A program made the position numbers and the translations under genes. 43,271 nt of DNA from Gammaproteobacteria bacterium. Lineage in GTDB: Bacteria > Pseudomonadota > Gammaproteobacteria > SpSt-1174. Positions 16,854-25,151 of this stretch are shown in pieces. How positions within the stretch are numbered: position 1 is the stretch's first letter; the number at the start of each line of letters is the position of its first letter. The notes beneath the pieces were generated by a model. It did not search any database. It had not been told where the DNA came from and saw nothing but the letters and a program-made list of their open reading frames with translations. The stretch is taken from the NCBI GenBank assembly GCA_037388465.1, contig JARRKE010000017.1, positions 1 through 43,271 on the forward strand. Reading direction: 5' to 3'.

Positions 16854-17648
16854 GTGAAACAGTATCTCGATCTGATGCGGCATGTGCGCACCCAGGGTGT
16901 GCGCAAGGACGACCGCACCGGCACCGGCACGCTGTCCGTGTTCGGTTACCAGATGCGCTTCGATCTGGCGCAGGGCTTCCCGATGGTCACGACCAAGAAG
17001 CTGCATCTGCGCTCGATCATTCACGAGCTGCTGTGGTTTTTGCGCGGCGAGACCAATGTGCGCTATCTGCACGAGAACAAGGTCAGCATCTGGGACGAAT
17101 GGGCCGACGAAAACGGTGAGCTGGGGCCGATCTACGGCTATCAATGGCGCTCCTGGCCCGCGCCCGACGGGCGGCACATCGACCAGATCGCCCAGGTGGT
17201 CGACCAGCTCAAACGTAATCCCGATTCGCGCCGCATCATCGTCAGCGCCTGGAACGTCGCCGACCTCGACGCCATGGCGCTTGCGCCCTGTCACGCCTTT
17301 TTCCAGTTCTACGTGGCCGACGGACGGCTGTCCTGCCAGCTGTATCAGCGCAGCGCGGACATCTTTCTCGGCGTGCCCTTCAATGTCGCCTCCTATGCCC
17401 TGCTGACCCTGATGATGGCGCAGGTCACCGGCCTGCAGCCCGGCGATTTCGTGCATACCTTCGGTGACGCGCATCTGTACCTGAACCATCTCGAGCAGGC
17501 CGATCTGCAGCTCTCGCGCGAGCCGCTGCCGCTGCCCGAGATGCGGCTCAATCCGGAGGTGAAGTCGATATTCGATTTCCGCTTCGAGGATTTCGAACTG
17601 GTGAATTACCAGTCCCACCCCCACATCAAGGCGCCGGTTGCGGTGTGA
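16854..17648 (+). CDS. thyA: Thymidylate synthase
   Basis: 264-residue ThyA, converting dUMP and methylenetetrahydrofolate to dTMP and dihydrofolate. Catalytic C146 lies in [12 protein letters not shown], and the arginines of the phosphate-binding site ([15 protein letters not shown]) are in place; length equals E. coli ThyA. The start is GTG at 16854, eight bases after GAGGA. The stop overlaps the folA start as GTGA, giving tight coupling of the enzyme that makes dihydrofolate with the one that reduces it. Confidence 0.98.
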   Translation: MKQYLDLMRHVRTQGVRKDDRTGTGTLSVFGYQMRFDLAQGFPMVTTKKLHLRSIIHELLWFLRGETNVRYLHENKVSIWDEWADENGELGPIYGYQWRSWPAPDGRHIDQIAQVVDQLKRNPDSRRIIVSAWNVADLDAMALAPCHAFFQFYVADGRLSCQLYQRSADIFLGVPFNVASYALLTLMMAQVTGLQPGDFVHTFGDAHLYLNHLEQADLQLSREPLPLPEMRLNPEVKSIFDFRFEDFELVNYQSHPHIKAPVAV

Positions 17649-18139
17649 GCGGGCCGATGCTGACGCTGGTGGTCGCGATGGCCCACGATCGGGTGATCGG
17701 GCGCGACAACGAGATGCCCTGGCATCTGCCTGCGGACCTCAAGCACTTCAAGTCCATCACCCTGGGAAAGCCGGTGGTGATGGGGCGACGCACCTACGAG
17801 TCTATCGGCCGACCGCTGCCGGGACGCCTGAACATCGTCATCACCCGCGACCACGGTTACGAGGCGCCGGGCTGCACGGTCGTGGCCAGCCTCGATGCGG
17901 CCCTGGCCGCCGCCGGCGATGCGCAGGAGGTGATGGTCATCGGTGGCGCGAATCTGTATGCACAGGTTATCGAACGCGCCGAGCGCATGTACCTCACCCT
18001 GATCGACGCCGAGCTGGAAGGGGATACGCATTTCCCCGAATACGATGCACAGGCGTGGCGGGTCTGCGCGCGCGAGCCGCATTCCGCCGATGAGAAGAAC
18101 GCTTATCCCTATGAGTTCGTGACCCTGGAACGGGTCTGA
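17645..18139 (+). CDS. folA: Dihydrofolate reductase
   Basis: 164-residue DHFR that regenerates tetrahydrofolate from the dihydrofolate made by ThyA. The N-terminal block [28 protein letters not shown] contains the proton-relay aspartate (D31) and the Met20-loop region; [21 protein letters not shown] and [12 protein letters not shown] are the NADPH-binding segments. The GTG at 17645 overlaps the thyA stop by 4 nt and is preferred; an ATG four codons later is possible. The gene converges on the GGDEF gene with a 21-bp gap. Confidence 0.97.
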   Translation: MSGPMLTLVVAMAHDRVIGRDNEMPWHLPADLKHFKSITLGKPVVMGRRTYESIGRPLPGRLNIVITRDHGYEAPGCTVVASLDAALAAAGDAQEVMVIGGANLYAQVIERAERMYLTLIDAELEGDTHFPEYDAQAWRVCAREPHSADEKNAYPYEFVTLERV

Positions 18140-18160
18140 ATTGCGCAGGGTGGGCCCTGT

Positions 18161-19798
18161 CTACTCGTGAGAGGGCTTGCCGTAGTAATACCCCTGCGCC
18201 CAGTCGACCCCGAGTTCGTGCAGTGCGTCGGCGGTCTTGGCGTCCTCCACCATTTCCGCAATGCTCACGATGCCGATCTCGTCGGCCAGCCGTTTCAGGC
18301 TGGTCACGATGCTGCGCGCACGCCGGTCGAACAGTACCCGGCTCACCAGACCGCCTTCGATCTTGATGTAATCCACCGGCAGGTCGGACAGGTATTCGTA
18401 ACCCGCGGCGCGCCCGGAAAAGGTGTGCATCGCGAATTTGACGTCCAGATCGATCAGCGGCGCCAGGCCCTGGCGGATGCGATGGCTGTCGGCGCTGTTG
18501 CGGTCGGCATCGAGTTCCAGCACCAGATTGCCGTAGCCCAGCTCGCGGGCCTCGGCGATCTGCTGGGCGAGTTTTTCGATCATTTCCCCGTGTTCGACGA
18601 GTTGATGTGAAAAGCTCAGGAAAAAACGCAGTTCGCGTCCATCCTTGGGCGTCTGCGCGATGCGCTTGATGGCGGTGCCGATGACGCGATAGTCCACTTC
18701 GGTGGCGAGATGCAGCTGGTGCGCGGCGTGAATGAACTGTTCGGCGGGCATGATTTCGCCCTTGGCGGTCCGGATGCGCGCATAGCACTCGTAGCCGACC
18801 TTTTCCTCCGTGGCCAGCTTCACGATCGGCTGGAAGGCGGTGAGGATTTCCTCCTTGCGGATGGCGCGGTCGAGCTGGCCGACGATGGTCATTTCGCCGG
18901 AAGGGGAAGGCCCCATGTGCACCACCTTGTTGCGTCCCGAGCGCTTGGCTTCGTACAGGGCGCTGTCGACCAGATTGATCAGCCGGCTCAGGTGTTCGCT
19001 GTCTTGCGGGTAGGAGGCGACACCGGCGCTGATGGTGATGTTGATGTCGCGCCAGCGGGTTTCCAGTGGAGCATTTTCCACGCGGCGCCGGAAGCGCTCG
19101 GCGATCAGCGTCGCCTGCTGGGCGTCCGTGTCCGGCAAGAGGCAGAGAAATTCCTCGCCACCCCAGCGGCTCATGGCGTCGCCTTCGCGGTTGCCGCTGC
19201 GAATGGTCTTGGTGACCTCCTTGAGTACCGCGTCGCCGATCTGATGCCCGAAGTTGTCGTTGACGCGTTTGAAGTGATCCAGGTCGATCAGGATCAGGCT
19301 GTAGGGACGCCCGCTGCGATGAGACTGCGCATGGGTCTTTTCCAGCAGGGTCTGCATGTGGGTACGGTTGAGCAGCCCGGTCATGGCGTCATGCGAGGCG
19401 TGGTATGCCATGACCCGCTCGCGCGCCTTTTGCTGGGAGATGTCCAGCGAGATCTGCATGCGCGCCAGGCGGCCTCCGGTCCAGCGGATGGCCTTTTCCA
19501 CGATCAGGTACCAGCGCCCGTCTTCGGTATTCTTGAACTCGTTGCGTACCGGTGCGCCCGGCTCACCGTTTTCGTCCAGCAGGCGTTCCTTGGGGGAGCA
19601 GAATGAGCAGGGACCGTCGCCGCCGTCCTGTTTCAGCAGCTCGGCACGGACGGTGCCGGGTTCGACGCCAAAGTTCTCCCGCGCATAGGCATTGGCGTAG
19701 AGAATCTCATAGGTCTCCATGTCGGCAACGATGACCACCGCATCGAGCTGATCGAGAATCTCTTCCTTGGGGATTGCCGGTGTGCTGTCTGGGGGCAT
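18161..19798 (-). CDS. PAS-GGDEF-EAL protein with degenerate EAL domain
   Basis: 545-residue cyclic-di-GMP protein without membrane segments. Domains in order: PAS (about 13-122), GGDEF (about 130-295) and EAL-like (about 315-540). The GGDEF half looks active: GGEEF at 213-217 and the product-inhibition site RxxD (R204, D207) five residues before it. The EAL half looks inactive: the EAL triad is ECY (337-339) and the usual DDFGTG metal loop reads HTFSGRAAG, although the later LPVDYIKIEG is retained. It may act as a diguanylate cyclase with a c-di-GMP-sensing or dimerising EAL. The PAS domain has a CSFC pair (C64, C67) that could bind metal or respond to redox. It lies 28 bp after moaA on the same strand. 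Confidence 0.9.
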   Translation of the reverse strand: MPPDSTPAIPKEEILDQLDAVVIVADMETYEILYANAYARENFGVEPGTVRAELLKQDGGDGPCSFCSPKERLLDENGEPGAPVRNEFKNTEDGRWYLIVEKAIRWTGGRLARMQISLDISQQKARERVMAYHASHDAMTGLLNRTHMQTLLEKTHAQSHRSGRPYSLILIDLDHFKRVNDNFGHQIGDAVLKEVTKTIRSGNREGDAMSRWGGEEFLCLLPDTDAQQATLIAERFRRRVENAPLETRWRDINITISAGVASYPQDSEHLSRLINLVDSALYEAKRSGRNKVVHMGPSPSGEMTIVGQLDRAIRKEEILTAFQPIVKLATEEKVGYECYARIRTAKGEIMPAEQFIHAAHQLHLATEVDYRVIGTAIKRIAQTPKDGRELRFFLSFSHQLVEHGEMIEKLAQQIAEARELGYGNLVLELDADRNSADSHRIRQGLAPLIDLDVKFAMHTFSGRAAGYEYLSDLPVDYIKIEGGLVSRVLFDRRARSIVTSLKRLADEIGIVSIAEMVEDAKTADALHELGVDWAQGYYYGKPSHE

Positions 19799-19826
19799 CT
19801 GGGCGTGTCGCTTGTGCTGTGGCTTC

Positions 19827-20810
19827 TCAGCCGCCGGTCATGGACATGAAGCGAACGATCTTTTCGGGGCGGTCGCTGAATTCGTGGCGTTCGGGTTTGA
19901 GGTCCACGGCCTGCATGATCGCCTGTTCGAGTTCCTTGTCGTCGGCACCGCCGCGCAGCAACGGGCGTAGTGCCAGATTATGTTCCTGCCCCAGACAAGT
20001 GTAGATGGTTCCATCGGTGGAGAGGCGGATTCGATTGCAGGTGTCGCAAAAATGCTGGGAGATGGGGGTGATGAAGCCGATGTGCAGATCACTGCCGGCG
20101 ACCCGTACGTAACGGGCCGGACCGCCGCCCGGCATCATGCCGGGGATCAGTTCGAAACGACGCGCAAGGCGGGTCTTGATCTCGTCCAGGTTAATGTACT
20201 GCTCGCTGGCCGAACGCCCGGTGTCGCCCATGGGCATGGTTTCGATAAAGCGCAGGGTAAAGCCGTGCTCGATACAGAACTCGACCATGTCCTCGACTTC
20301 GCCGTCGTTCACGCCGCGCATCACCACCATGTTGATCTTTACCGGTGACAGGTCGGCCTGCTTGGCTGCCATCAGTCCCGCGAGCACCTTGTCCAGTTTG
20401 CCGTGAGTGATGCTGCGGAACACCTCGGGGCGCAGCGAGTCGAGACTGACGTTGATGCGCGACACGCCGGCGGCCTTGAGTTCGTCGGCATGGCGGGCGA
20501 GGCGGGTGGCGTTGGTGCTGAGGGAGAGGTCCTCCAGACCCGGCAGGTCGCACAGCTGCCGGGCGAGGTCCGGGACCCCCTTGCGGGTCAGCGGCTCGCC
20601 GCCGGTGAGCCGGACGCGGCGCACCCCCAGCCGGGTGAAGGCGCCGATGACGCGCACGATCTCCGCAAAGCTCAGCCAGTGCGCCGGCTCCTCGAAATCC
20701 CTGAACCCTTCCGGCATGCAGTAATTGCAGCGCAGATCACAGCGGTCGGTGATCGAAAGCCGGACATACTCGATCGTGCGTCCGAAACGGTCTGTAAGCG
20801 AGGTAGTCAT
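19827..20810 (-). CDS. moaA: GTP 3',8-cyclase, molybdenum cofactor synthesis
   Basis: 327-residue radical-SAM enzyme that starts molybdopterin synthesis by cyclising GTP. The N-terminal [4Fe-4S] motif C24-x3-C28-x2-C31 (CDLRCNYC) binds SAM. The C-terminal cluster that holds GTP is formed by CDTCNRIRLSTDGTIYTC, and the chain ends in the essential GG pair. The ATG at 20810 starts MTTSLTDRFGR, matching the family N-terminus; a TATAAT box sits seven bases before it and no ribosome site is seen. Molybdopterin made here is needed by SoeA, encoded 5 kb downstream. Confidence 0.96.
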   Translation of the reverse strand: MTTSLTDRFGRTIEYVRLSITDRCDLRCNYCMPEGFRDFEEPAHWLSFAEIVRVIGAFTRLGVRRVRLTGGEPLTRKGVPDLARQLCDLPGLEDLSLSTNATRLARHADELKAAGVSRINVSLDSLRPEVFRSITHGKLDKVLAGLMAAKQADLSPVKINMVVMRGVNDGEVEDMVEFCIEHGFTLRFIETMPMGDTGRSASEQYINLDEIKTRLARRFELIPGMMPGGGPARYVRVAGSDLHIGFITPISQHFCDTCNRIRLSTDGTIYTCLGQEHNLALRPLLRGGADDKELEQAIMQAVDLKPERHEFSDRPEKIVRFMSMTGG

Positions 20811-20816
20811 TTGTTC

Positions 20817-20822
20817 ATTATA
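20817..20822 (-). promoter_or_regulatory. Candidate -10 box of moaA
   Basis: On the minus strand TATAAT ends six bases before the moaA ATG. A start seven bases after this box would fall on the A of the ATG, implying a leaderless mRNA. No convincing -35 box was found, so the call is tentative. Confidence 0.35.
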
Positions 20823-20908
20823 AGACCACATGATAGTGATTGAGCCACCCGCCGTACCCCGTTAGACTCGACGTCTTCAAGAAAACACTTGATAGAGGTA
20901 AGGAACCC

Positions 20909-21349
20909 ATGAAGACCCTGTTTGCGGTGTTGATTTCCCTGGGGCTGTTTCTCGGTATGGCCGGTACGGCCAACGCCGACGATGCCAAGCCCTTTGCCAA
21001 GCATCACGTCGTGATTCAGGTGAGCAAGGATGACCCGGCCACCTGGAACCTCGCCATGAACAATGCCAACAATCTCATCAAAGAGTTCGGTACGGACAAT
21101 ATCGATGTGGTGATCGTCGCTTACGGCCCCGGCCTGAAGATGATGCTGGCCAACAGCAAGACGGCCAAGCGCGTCACCGACGTCAGCATGCAGGGCGTCG
21201 AGTTCGATGCCTGCCACAATACCATGGAGCACATGGCCAAGAAGATCGGGCATCTGCCCAAGCTGACCGAGGGCGTGAAGGTCGTGCCCTCCGGTGCGGG
21301 CCAGATCGTCCTGCTCGAGCAGAAGGGGTATGCCTACCTGCGTCCCTGA
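20909..21349 (+). CDS. Exported DsrE-family protein
   Basis: 146-residue protein with a clear Sec signal peptide (MKTLFAVLISLGLFLGMAGTANA, cleavage likely after ANA) and a DsrE/F-like fold: KHHVVIQVSKDDPATWNLAMNNANNL, IDVVIVAYGPGLKMML and the conserved cysteine in VEFDACHNTM. DsrE-type proteins bind sulfane sulfur on such a cysteine. Periplasmic members are frequent in sulfur-oxidising bacteria, often near Sox or Dsr genes, but their exact partner is not known. I chose the ATG at 20909 because AAGGA precedes it and the signal peptide begins there. It is divergent from moaA and followed by a GC-rich hairpin. Confidence 0.82.
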   Translation: MKTLFAVLISLGLFLGMAGTANADDAKPFAKHHVVIQVSKDDPATWNLAMNNANNLIKEFGTDNIDVVIVAYGPGLKMMLANSKTAKRVTDVSMQGVEFDACHNTMEHMAKKIGHLPKLTEGVKVVPSGAGQIVLLEQKGYAYLRP

Positions 21350-21376
21350 GTCAGGCATTTGTTGTGATGAGTTTCC

Positions 21377-21396
21377 GGGGCGCCGCAAGGCGCCCC
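21377..21396 (+). terminator. GC-rich hairpin after the DsrE-like gene
   Basis: Perfect 8-bp stem GGGGCGCC / GGCGCCCC (21377-21384 / 21389-21396) with a GCAA tetraloop, followed by ATTTGTCTT. The T tract is poor, so it may be a weak terminator or an mRNA-stabilising structure. Confidence 0.55.
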
Positions 21397-21422
21397 ATTT
21401 GTCTTCGGCCGGATAAAGTGGC

Positions 21423-24400
21423 GTGAGCGGGTATCGTTTCTGGATCGATCGCGGCGGGACCTTCACCGACGTGGTGGCGCGCACACCCGCCGGCGAACTC
21501 GTTACCCGCAAGCTGCTTTCCGAAAATCCCGAACGTTATCGCGATGCCGCCCTGCAGGGCATCCGCGAGGTGCTGGGGCTTGCGCCCGAAGCGAAAATTC
21601 CGGCCGGGATGATCGATTCCGTGCGTATGGGCACCACGGTGGCCACCAACGCCCTGCTCGAACGCAAGGGCGAACCGACTTTGCTGGTCACCACGCGTGG
21701 TTTCGGCGACGCCCTGCGTATCGGCTATCAGAACCGTCCAGACATCTTCGCGCGCCACATCGTGCTGCCCGCACCGCTGTATACGCAGGTGATCGAGGCC
21801 GACGAGCGCATCGGCGCCGATGGCGAGGTGGTCCTGCCGTTGAACGAGGATGCGCTGCAGGCCGGTCTGCAACGGGCGTTCGATCACGGCCTGCGCAGCG
21901 TCGCAATCGTCTTCATGCATGCCTACCGGTTTCCCGCGCACGAGCAGTGCGCCGCAGCCATAGCGCAGGAAATCGGCTTTACCCAGATATCCGTTTCCCA
22001 CCGGGTCAGTCCGTTGATCAAGTTCGTGGCGCGCGGCGATACCGCGGTGGTCGACGCGTACCTGTCGCCGATACTGCGCCGTTACGTGGACCGGGTCGCC
22101 GGGGAGCTCGAGGGCGTACCGCTTTATTTCATGCAGTCCAACGGCGGCCTGGTGGACAGCCGGCGGTTTCAGGGCAAGGACAGCATCCTCTCCGGACCGG
22201 CGGGCGGGATCGTCGGGGCGGTGGAGACGGGGCGTGCCCTGGGGTGCGAACGCCTGATCGGCTTCGACATGGGGGGCACCTCGACGGACGTGTCGCACTA
22301 CGCCGGCGAATACGAGCGCAGCCTGGAAACCGAGGTCGCCGGCACCCGCCTGCGCGTGCCGATGATGCACATTCACACGGTGGCGGCCGGCGGCGGTTCC
22401 ATCCTGCATTTCGACGGCGCACGCTTCCGGGTCGGGCCGGATTCGGCCGGCGCCAATCCCGGGCCGGCCTGTTACCGGCGCGGCGGTCCGCTGACCGTAA
22501 CCGACGCCAACCTGATGACCGGCAAGTTGCTGCCGGCCCATTTCCCGCAGATCTTCGGTCCGGATGCGGACCAGCCGCTCGATGCCGAGCGGGTGCATAC
22601 GGGGTTTGCCGAGCTGGCGCATGAAGTCGCGCAGTCGACCGGCGTGGCCCGCGATCCCGAACAGCTGGCGCTGGGCTGTCTGCAGATCGCGGTCGAGAAC
22701 ATGGCCCACGCCATCCGCCGCATTTCGGTGCAGCGCGGCTACGACGTGACCCGCTACACCCTGAGCTGCTTCGGCGGAGCCGGCGGCCAGCTGGCCTGCC
22801 AGGTGGCGGACGCGCTGGGCATGCGCGATATCCTGATCCACCCGCTCGCGGGCGTGTTGTCCGCCTATGGCATGGGGCTCGCCCGTTTGCGCGTGCTGCT
22901 GGAATATCCGGTGGAGGCCGAGCTCGATCCCGCTTTGATCGAAATGCTCGGGGCGAAGCTGCGCGAACTGCAGGCCGAAGGGCAGGCCTCGCTGCAAAGC
23001 CAGGGGGTGGAGGCGCATACGCTGGAGACCGCAGTGCGTGTGCATGTGCGTTACCGCGGCACCGATACCGCGCTGCCGGTCGCCTATGGCGATGCCGCGG
23101 CCATACGCGCGGCCTTCGAAGATCTGCACCGGGAGCGGTTCGGGTTCGCGGAACCGGCGCGGGCATTGATCGTCGAGGCGCTGCAGGTCGAGGTGTCCGG
23201 CGGCGGGCATGCGCCCGATACCCTGGCGACGACCACACAGGAACGGCCGCCGGAAGCGGTGGACCAGACCCGCTTGTACACCCTGAATGCCGCCCATGAT
23301 GGCGAGGGATGGCTGCCGGCCCCGGTTTACCGGCGCGAATCGCTGAGTGATGGGTCGGACGTCGATGGGCCGGCCGTGATCCTGGAGCCCAACAGCACCA
23401 TCATCGTCGAGCCGGGCTGGCGAGCCCAGGCCGGCGGGGGCGTGCTGCGACTCACCCGTGTTCAGCCGCTGGCCAGGCGGGCGGCGTTGGGAACGGCGGT
23501 GGACCCCATCATGCTGGAGATCTTCAACAACGCCTTCATGGCCATCGCCGAGCAGATGGGCGAGATCCTGCGCAACACCAGCCATTCGGTGAACATCAAG
23601 GAGCGGCTGGATTTTTCCTGCGCGCTGTTCGACGTTCAGGGCCGGCTGGTGGCGAACGCCCCGCACATTCCGGTGCACCTCGGCTCCATGGGGGAGAGCG
23701 TGCGCCACATCGCCAGGGCAAGGGCCGGCCGCATGCGCCCGGGCGATGCCTATCTCACCAACGCGCCCTATTCGGGCGGGACACACCTGCCCGACGTGAC
23801 GCTGGTGACGCCGGTCTTCGATGCGCAGGGCGAGGATCTGCTGTTTTTCGTGGCCAGTCGGGCGCATCACGCCGACATCGGCGGCATCTCGCCAGGGTCC
23901 ATGCCCCCGGCCAGCCGGTGCATCGAGGAAGAGGGCGTGCTGATCGACGACTTCGAACTCATGCGCGGTGGCGAATTCCAGGCCGATGCGCTGCGGGGCC
24001 TGCTCACCGCCGGCCCCTGGCCGGCGCGCAATCCGGATCAGAACCTCGCCGACTTCAGGGCGCAGCTCGCCGCCAATGCGCGCGGGGTGCAGGAGCTGCA
24101 CAGGATGGTCTCCCATTACAGCCTGGACACCGTGCACGCCTACATGCGGCATGTGCAGGACAATGCCGAGGCGGCCGTGCGCCGGGTGGTACGGGGTCTG
24201 AAGGACGGCGCCTGCGACATGGAGCTGGACGACGGTTCGCTGATCCGTGTGCAGATCCGTGTCGATAGTGAGGCCGGTACGGCCGAGATCGACTTCTCCG
24301 GCACCAGCCCGCAGCAGGCGGGCAACTTCAACGCCCCGCTGGCGATCACCAAGGCCGCCGTCCTGTACGTGTTCCGCACCCTGGTCGACGAGCCGATTCC

Positions 24401-25028
24401 TCTCAACGAGGGCTGTCTCAAGCCGCTGCGCCTGATCGTACCCGAGGGATCGCTGCTCAACCCGCGTCCGCCCGCTGCGGTGGTGGCGGGCAACGTGGAA
24501 ACCTCGCAGTGCATCGTCGATGCCCTGTACGGGGCCCTGGGCGCCCTGGCGGGCTCGCAGGGGACGATGAACAACTTCACCTTCGGCGATGCGCGTTACC
24601 AGTACTACGAGACCATCGCCGGCGGTGCCGGCGCGGGCCCGGGGTTCGCCGGGGCCAGTGCCGTACAGACCCATATGACCAATTCGCGTCTGACCGACCC
24701 GGAGGTGCTGGAACTGCGCTACCCTGTGCGGCTGGAATCCTTTGTCGTCCGGGCGGGCAGCGGCGGTGCCGGGCAATGGCCGGGCGGAGACGGGACGGTG
24801 CGCCGGTTGCGCTTCCTGGCGCCGATGCAGGCGGCGATGCTGTCCAATCACCGCCTGCGGGGCGCGCAGGGCCTGGCGGGCGGGTCGCCGGGGCTGCCCG
24901 GGCGCAACGCGGTGGAGCGTAGCGACGGTGCGGCGGAGACCCTGCCGTCGTGCGCCCGCGCCGAAATGGCCCCGGGCGACGTGTTCGTCATCGAGACCCC
25001 CGGTGGGGGCGGTTATGGGCGTGATTAG
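21423..25028 (+). CDS. HyuA-HyuB fusion, 5-oxoprolinase/hydantoinase family
   Basis: 1201-residue cytoplasmic enzyme joining the two subunit types of the hydantoinase/5-oxoprolinase family. Residues 1 to about 690 are HyuA-like, with the ATP-binding [10 protein letters not shown] near the N-terminus and [12 protein letters not shown] near 280. From about 695 ([44 protein letters not shown]) it is HyuB-like to the end. The full-length fusion matches ATP-dependent 5-oxoprolinases, which open pyroglutamate to glutamate, so this is the best guess; related enzymes act on hydantoins or acetone and acetophenone. The start is GTG at 21423. No accessory pxpABC genes are nearby. Confidence 0.85.
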   Translation: MSGYRFWIDRGGTFTDVVARTPAGELVTRKLLSENPERYRDAALQGIREVLGLAPEAKIPAGMIDSVRMGTTVATNALLERKGEPTLLVTTRGFGDALRIGYQNRPDIFARHIVLPAPLYTQVIEADERIGADGEVVLPLNEDALQAGLQRAFDHGLRSVAIVFMHAYRFPAHEQCAAAIAQEIGFTQISVSHRVSPLIKFVARGDTAVVDAYLSPILRRYVDRVAGELEGVPLYFMQSNGGLVDSRRFQGKDSILSGPAGGIVGAVETGRALGCERLIGFDMGGTSTDVSHYAGEYERSLETEVAGTRLRVPMMHIHTVAAGGGSILHFDGARFRVGPDSAGANPGPACYRRGGPLTVTDANLMTGKLLPAHFPQIFGPDADQPLDAERVHTGFAELAHEVAQSTGVARDPEQLALGCLQIAVENMAHAIRRISVQRGYDVTRYTLSCFGGAGGQLACQVADALGMRDILIHPLAGVLSAYGMGLARLRVLLEYPVEAELDPALIEMLGAKLRELQAEGQASLQSQGVEAHTLETAVRVHVRYRGTDTALPVAYGDAAAIRAAFEDLHRERFGFAEPARALIVEALQVEVSGGGHAPDTLATTTQERPPEAVDQTRLYTLNAAHDGEGWLPAPVYRRESLSDGSDVDGPAVILEPNSTIIVEPGWRAQAGGGVLRLTRVQPLARRAALGTAVDPIMLEIFNNAFMAIAEQMGEILRNTSHSVNIKERLDFSCALFDVQGRLVANAPHIPVHLGSMGESVRHIARARAGRMRPGDAYLTNAPYSGGTHLPDVTLVTPVFDAQGEDLLFFVASRAHHADIGGISPGSMPPASRCIEEEGVLIDDFELMRGGEFQADALRGLLTAGPWPARNPDQNLADFRAQLAANARGVQELHRMVSHYSLDTVHAYMRHVQDNAEAAVRRVVRGLKDGACDMELDDGSLIRVQIRVDSEAGTAEIDFSGTSPQQAGNFNAPLAITKAAVLYVFRTLVDEPIPLNEGCLKPLRLIVPEGSLLNPRPPAAVVAGNVETSQCIVDALYGALGALAGSQGTMNNFTFGDARYQYYETIAGGAGAGPGFAGASAVQTHMTNSRLTDPEVLELRYPVRLESFVVRAGSGGAGQWPGGDGTVRRLRFLAPMQAAMLSNHRLRGAQGLAGGSPGLPGRNAVERSDGAAETLPSCARAEMAPGDVFVIETPGGGGYGRD

Positions 25029-25151
25029 GAATTTTTGTGGTCTATAGAACCAGCTAATAAAAAAATAAAAAAGTCTGTTTGGTATTCGTCACCCTGAGGT
25101 CTCAGACTTAGCTCCATTTATTGAAGGCCCCGTTTGCCAGGAGGTACCCCG
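25029..25151 (+). promoter_or_regulatory. AT-rich soe upstream region with inverted repeats
   Basis: This 123-bp spacer is strikingly AT-rich for the window, with an A-run at 25055-25072. It has an inverted repeat AAGTCTG / CAGACTT (25071-25077 / 25103-25109) and a palindrome CTGAG-GT-CTCAG (25094-25105). The ribosome site AGGAGG is at 25139-25144. This is the likely soeABC promoter and control region; individual -35/-10 boxes could not be fixed. Confidence 0.5.

Noticed and set aside
21351-24851. Very long open frame on the minus strand opposite the oxoprolinase gene
   Set aside because: It lies wholly antisense to a clearly conserved enzyme and encodes a His/Gly/Arg-rich chain without motifs. 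High GC at third positions leaves antisense frames free of stops.
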